Under the pieces are notes generated by a model. The model ran no database searches and was not told where the DNA came from. It saw only the letters and a program-made list of their open reading frames with translations. From assembly GCA_910584715.1 (NCBI GenBank), contig CAJUAN010000054.1, forward strand, positions 1 through 7,748: DNA of 7,748 nt, in the 5' to 3' direction. Made by a program: the position numbers and the translations under genes. The stretch comes from an uncultured Oscillospiraceae bacterium (GTDB lineage Bacteria > Bacillota > Clostridia > Oscillospirales > Ruminococcaceae). This document shows, one piece after another, positions 6,666-7,748 of the stretch. Position 1 is the stretch's first letter. Every line of letters begins with the position of its first letter.

Positions 6666-7562
6666 TTATATCGCGGATTTTCTCCTTATGCAAAGAGCAA
6701 GATATCCGTACATAGTCCTCCAAAGCATACTGTAATCGGGGTATCCTTCTTCAAAGCTGTCATAAAATTCTTTGCTCTTTAAAAATACACTGTTGGTGTT
6801 TTTAAGCTCCTCGGATTCAAAAGCCTTGATAACCGTTGAATCAAAGGACTTAACGATCTCCGCTATCATCGGCTGCATTACCTCGCTGAGTTCAAAAGCC
6901 TTTTTGTTCATTATTTTTGATACGACCTTTTCCACCATAGGCTCTTCAATGGCGGTCGTAACGGTATAGACATTACCGAATTTGTCGGTAAATTCATCGC
7001 AGTAGCAGAACAGCTTGCCCAGCTCATAACCCTGATAGTTTTTGTTTACAAGCGTTGCGGGAGCCTGAAATAAACCGTTGATAACGGTTTTGCCGATCTC
7101 CTCCAGCCTGTCCGTTCCGCTGTCGTCGGGTATCTGCTTCCACCTGCTCTGCACTCTTCCGGTTATCGCCTGATCCTCAATGAGAACGTGAGCCGTCAGC
7201 CAGCCCGCGCAGGCGCCCGCGAAATGCTCCATAGACTCCATGGAATAGCCCTGCGACGTTACCTCCCTTTCCAGAGCGGGGATAACCACGTCGCGCATAT
7301 TGTCGTGGACTTTTTTATGCATTTTGTATCCGTGATATCCAATTGAAAGCTGATAAGCCTCCTCCTCGGCGAAGTGCTTTACCGCATAGCTTTTCAAATA
7401 TTTGAGAGCTTCAATGCAGGTCATTTTATTTTTTTCAAAATTATTATCCATAAAATTTCTTATGATGCGTCCGACAATTGAAAAAAGCTGCTTATGAGCG
7501 TCGTCGATCTCCTTAACGCCTATGCTGTAGTCGTCGCTCCATTCAAAAATATTCTGCTCCAT
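6666..7562 (-). CDS. Bacteriohemerythrin with C-terminal CheX-like domain (tentative)
   Basis: The 298-residue protein starts with a bacteriohemerythrin domain (about 1-145). All seven expected di-iron ligands can be placed: His23 (in DDAHKQLF), His63 and Glu67 (KHFAEEEAY), His82 and His86 (MHKKVHDN), His125 and Asp130 (WLTAHVLIED). Such domains bind O2 reversibly and serve in O2 storage, delivery or sensing. Residues from about 150 to 298 form a second domain; its pattern (EEPMVEKVVSKIMNK, then SEVMQPMIAEIVKSFDSTVI) recalls CheX-type chemotaxis phosphatases, but the key E-x-x-N catalytic pair is not visible, so phosphatase activity is doubtful. ATG 7562 is chosen because AGAGGA (7572-7577) lies 9 bases upstream; in-frame starts at 7571 and 7622 lack a usable site, and 7622 is inside the -35. 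It is monocistronic, with its own promoter and terminator. Soluble and cytosolic. Confidence 0.92.
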   Translation of the reverse strand: MEQNIFEWSDDYSIGVKEIDDAHKQLFSIVGRIIRNFMDNNFEKNKMTCIEALKYLKSYAVKHFAEEEAYQLSIGYHGYKMHKKVHDNMRDVVIPALEREVTSQGYSMESMEHFAGACAGWLTAHVLIEDQAITGRVQSRWKQIPDDSGTDRLEEIGKTVINGLFQAPATLVNKNYQGYELGKLFCYCDEFTDKFGNVYTVTTAIEEPMVEKVVSKIMNKKAFELSEVMQPMIAEIVKSFDSTVIKAFESEELKNTNSVFLKSKEFYDSFEEGYPDYSMLWRTMYGYLALCIRRKSAI

Positions 7563-7585
7563 AATAATCATTCCTCTCAATGTTA

Positions 7586-7622
7586 TTAATATAATATTAA
7601 CATATTGCAACAAAAAAGTCAA
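7586..7622 (-). promoter_or_regulatory. Promoter of the hemerythrin gene with overlapping 7-1-7 inverted repeat
   Basis: On the - strand, TTGACT (7622-7617) and TAATAT (7599-7594) form a vegetative-type promoter with a 17-base spacer; the start would be near 7587. A perfect 15-bp palindrome, TTAATAT-A-ATATTAA (7586-7600, + strand), covers the -10 and start. Its 7-1-7 layout resembles Fur/PerR boxes and matches the PerR half-site TTATAAT at 5 of 7 positions, but the DNA is A/T-rich and a chance palindrome is possible. Confidence 0.55.
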
Positions 7623-7661
7623 GAGCTTCCGACTAAAACACAGAAATCAATTTTGGAGTGA

Positions 7662-7748
7662 TAAATTTATGTTTATCGCACAAGTGTTATTATCCTGCCA
7701 AAGATTAGCTGGTCGAGCTGAGCCCAGCTCGCGGGGGTCAAGGGGGCA
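7662..7748 (-). repeat. Right copy of terminal inverted repeat
   Basis: This is the inverted partner of positions 1-83: 7694-7744 pairs with 51-1 at 50 of 51 positions, and 7662-7693 pairs with the inner extension at about 25 of 32. Four extra bases (7745-7748) continue past the left copy's end. The same competing stems as on the left are present. The G-rich end (GCGGGGGTCAAGGGGGCA) resembles the edges of dispersed intergenic repeats that I recall from clostridial genomes, but I cannot confirm this without a search. Confidence 0.9.

Noticed and set aside
1..7748. Circular element or plasmid
   Set aside because: The end repeats are inverted, not direct, so the ends do not overlap as a circle would, and no replication or mobilisation gene is present.

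Overview
The window looks like chromosomal DNA from a spore-forming member of the Clostridia (Bacillota). A gut Oscillospirales/Ruminococcaceae-type organism is my best guess, but that is inference. The grounds are a complete GerA-type germinant-receptor operon, strong AGGAG-type ribosome binding sites, and protein families typical of anaerobic Firmicutes. No phage, plasmid, transposase, tRNA, rRNA or CRISPR feature was seen.

Layout. Positions 1-83 and 7662-7744 are inverted copies of one repeat. The outer 51 bp match at 50 of 51 positions, and the inner ~32 bp are diverged but stay in register. A germination operon on the + strand (217-3922) encodes a GerA-type subunit, a GerB-type permease and a GerC-type lipoprotein. 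It converges on a tight five-gene operon on the - strand (6519 down to 3948): small GyrI-like effector-binding protein, ClbS/DfsB-family protein, PPOX/FMN-binding split-barrel protein, cysteine-rich DUF3795 protein, and a COG4832-type GyrI-like protein. Upstream of that operon lie an extended -10 promoter, an A/T-rich UP-like tract and a 13-bp palindrome over the expected start site. Beyond a rho-independent-type terminator is a monocistronic - strand gene (7562-6666) for a bacteriohemerythrin with an extra C-terminal domain.

How the genes may work together. The ger genes form one nutrient-sensing receptor of the spore inner membrane. The five-gene operon has two family types, ClbS/DfsB and GyrI-like, in which some characterised members hydrolyse cyclopropane-bearing DNA-alkylating natural products (colibactin; CC-1065/yatakemycin type). 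The operon may therefore be a small-molecule or genotoxin detoxification unit. This is an inference from family membership and gene order and is the most interesting hypothesis here. The hemerythrin is probably an O2-binding or O2-sensing protein with a separate role.

Base composition falls across the window: sampled 60-base lines run about 58-63% GC in the ger genes, 47% in the detoxification operon and 43% in the hemerythrin gene. Both window ends stop within a few bases of the same point in the repeat, so a contig break at a dispersed repeat is the simplest reading. A mobile unit bounded by the repeats cannot be excluded.
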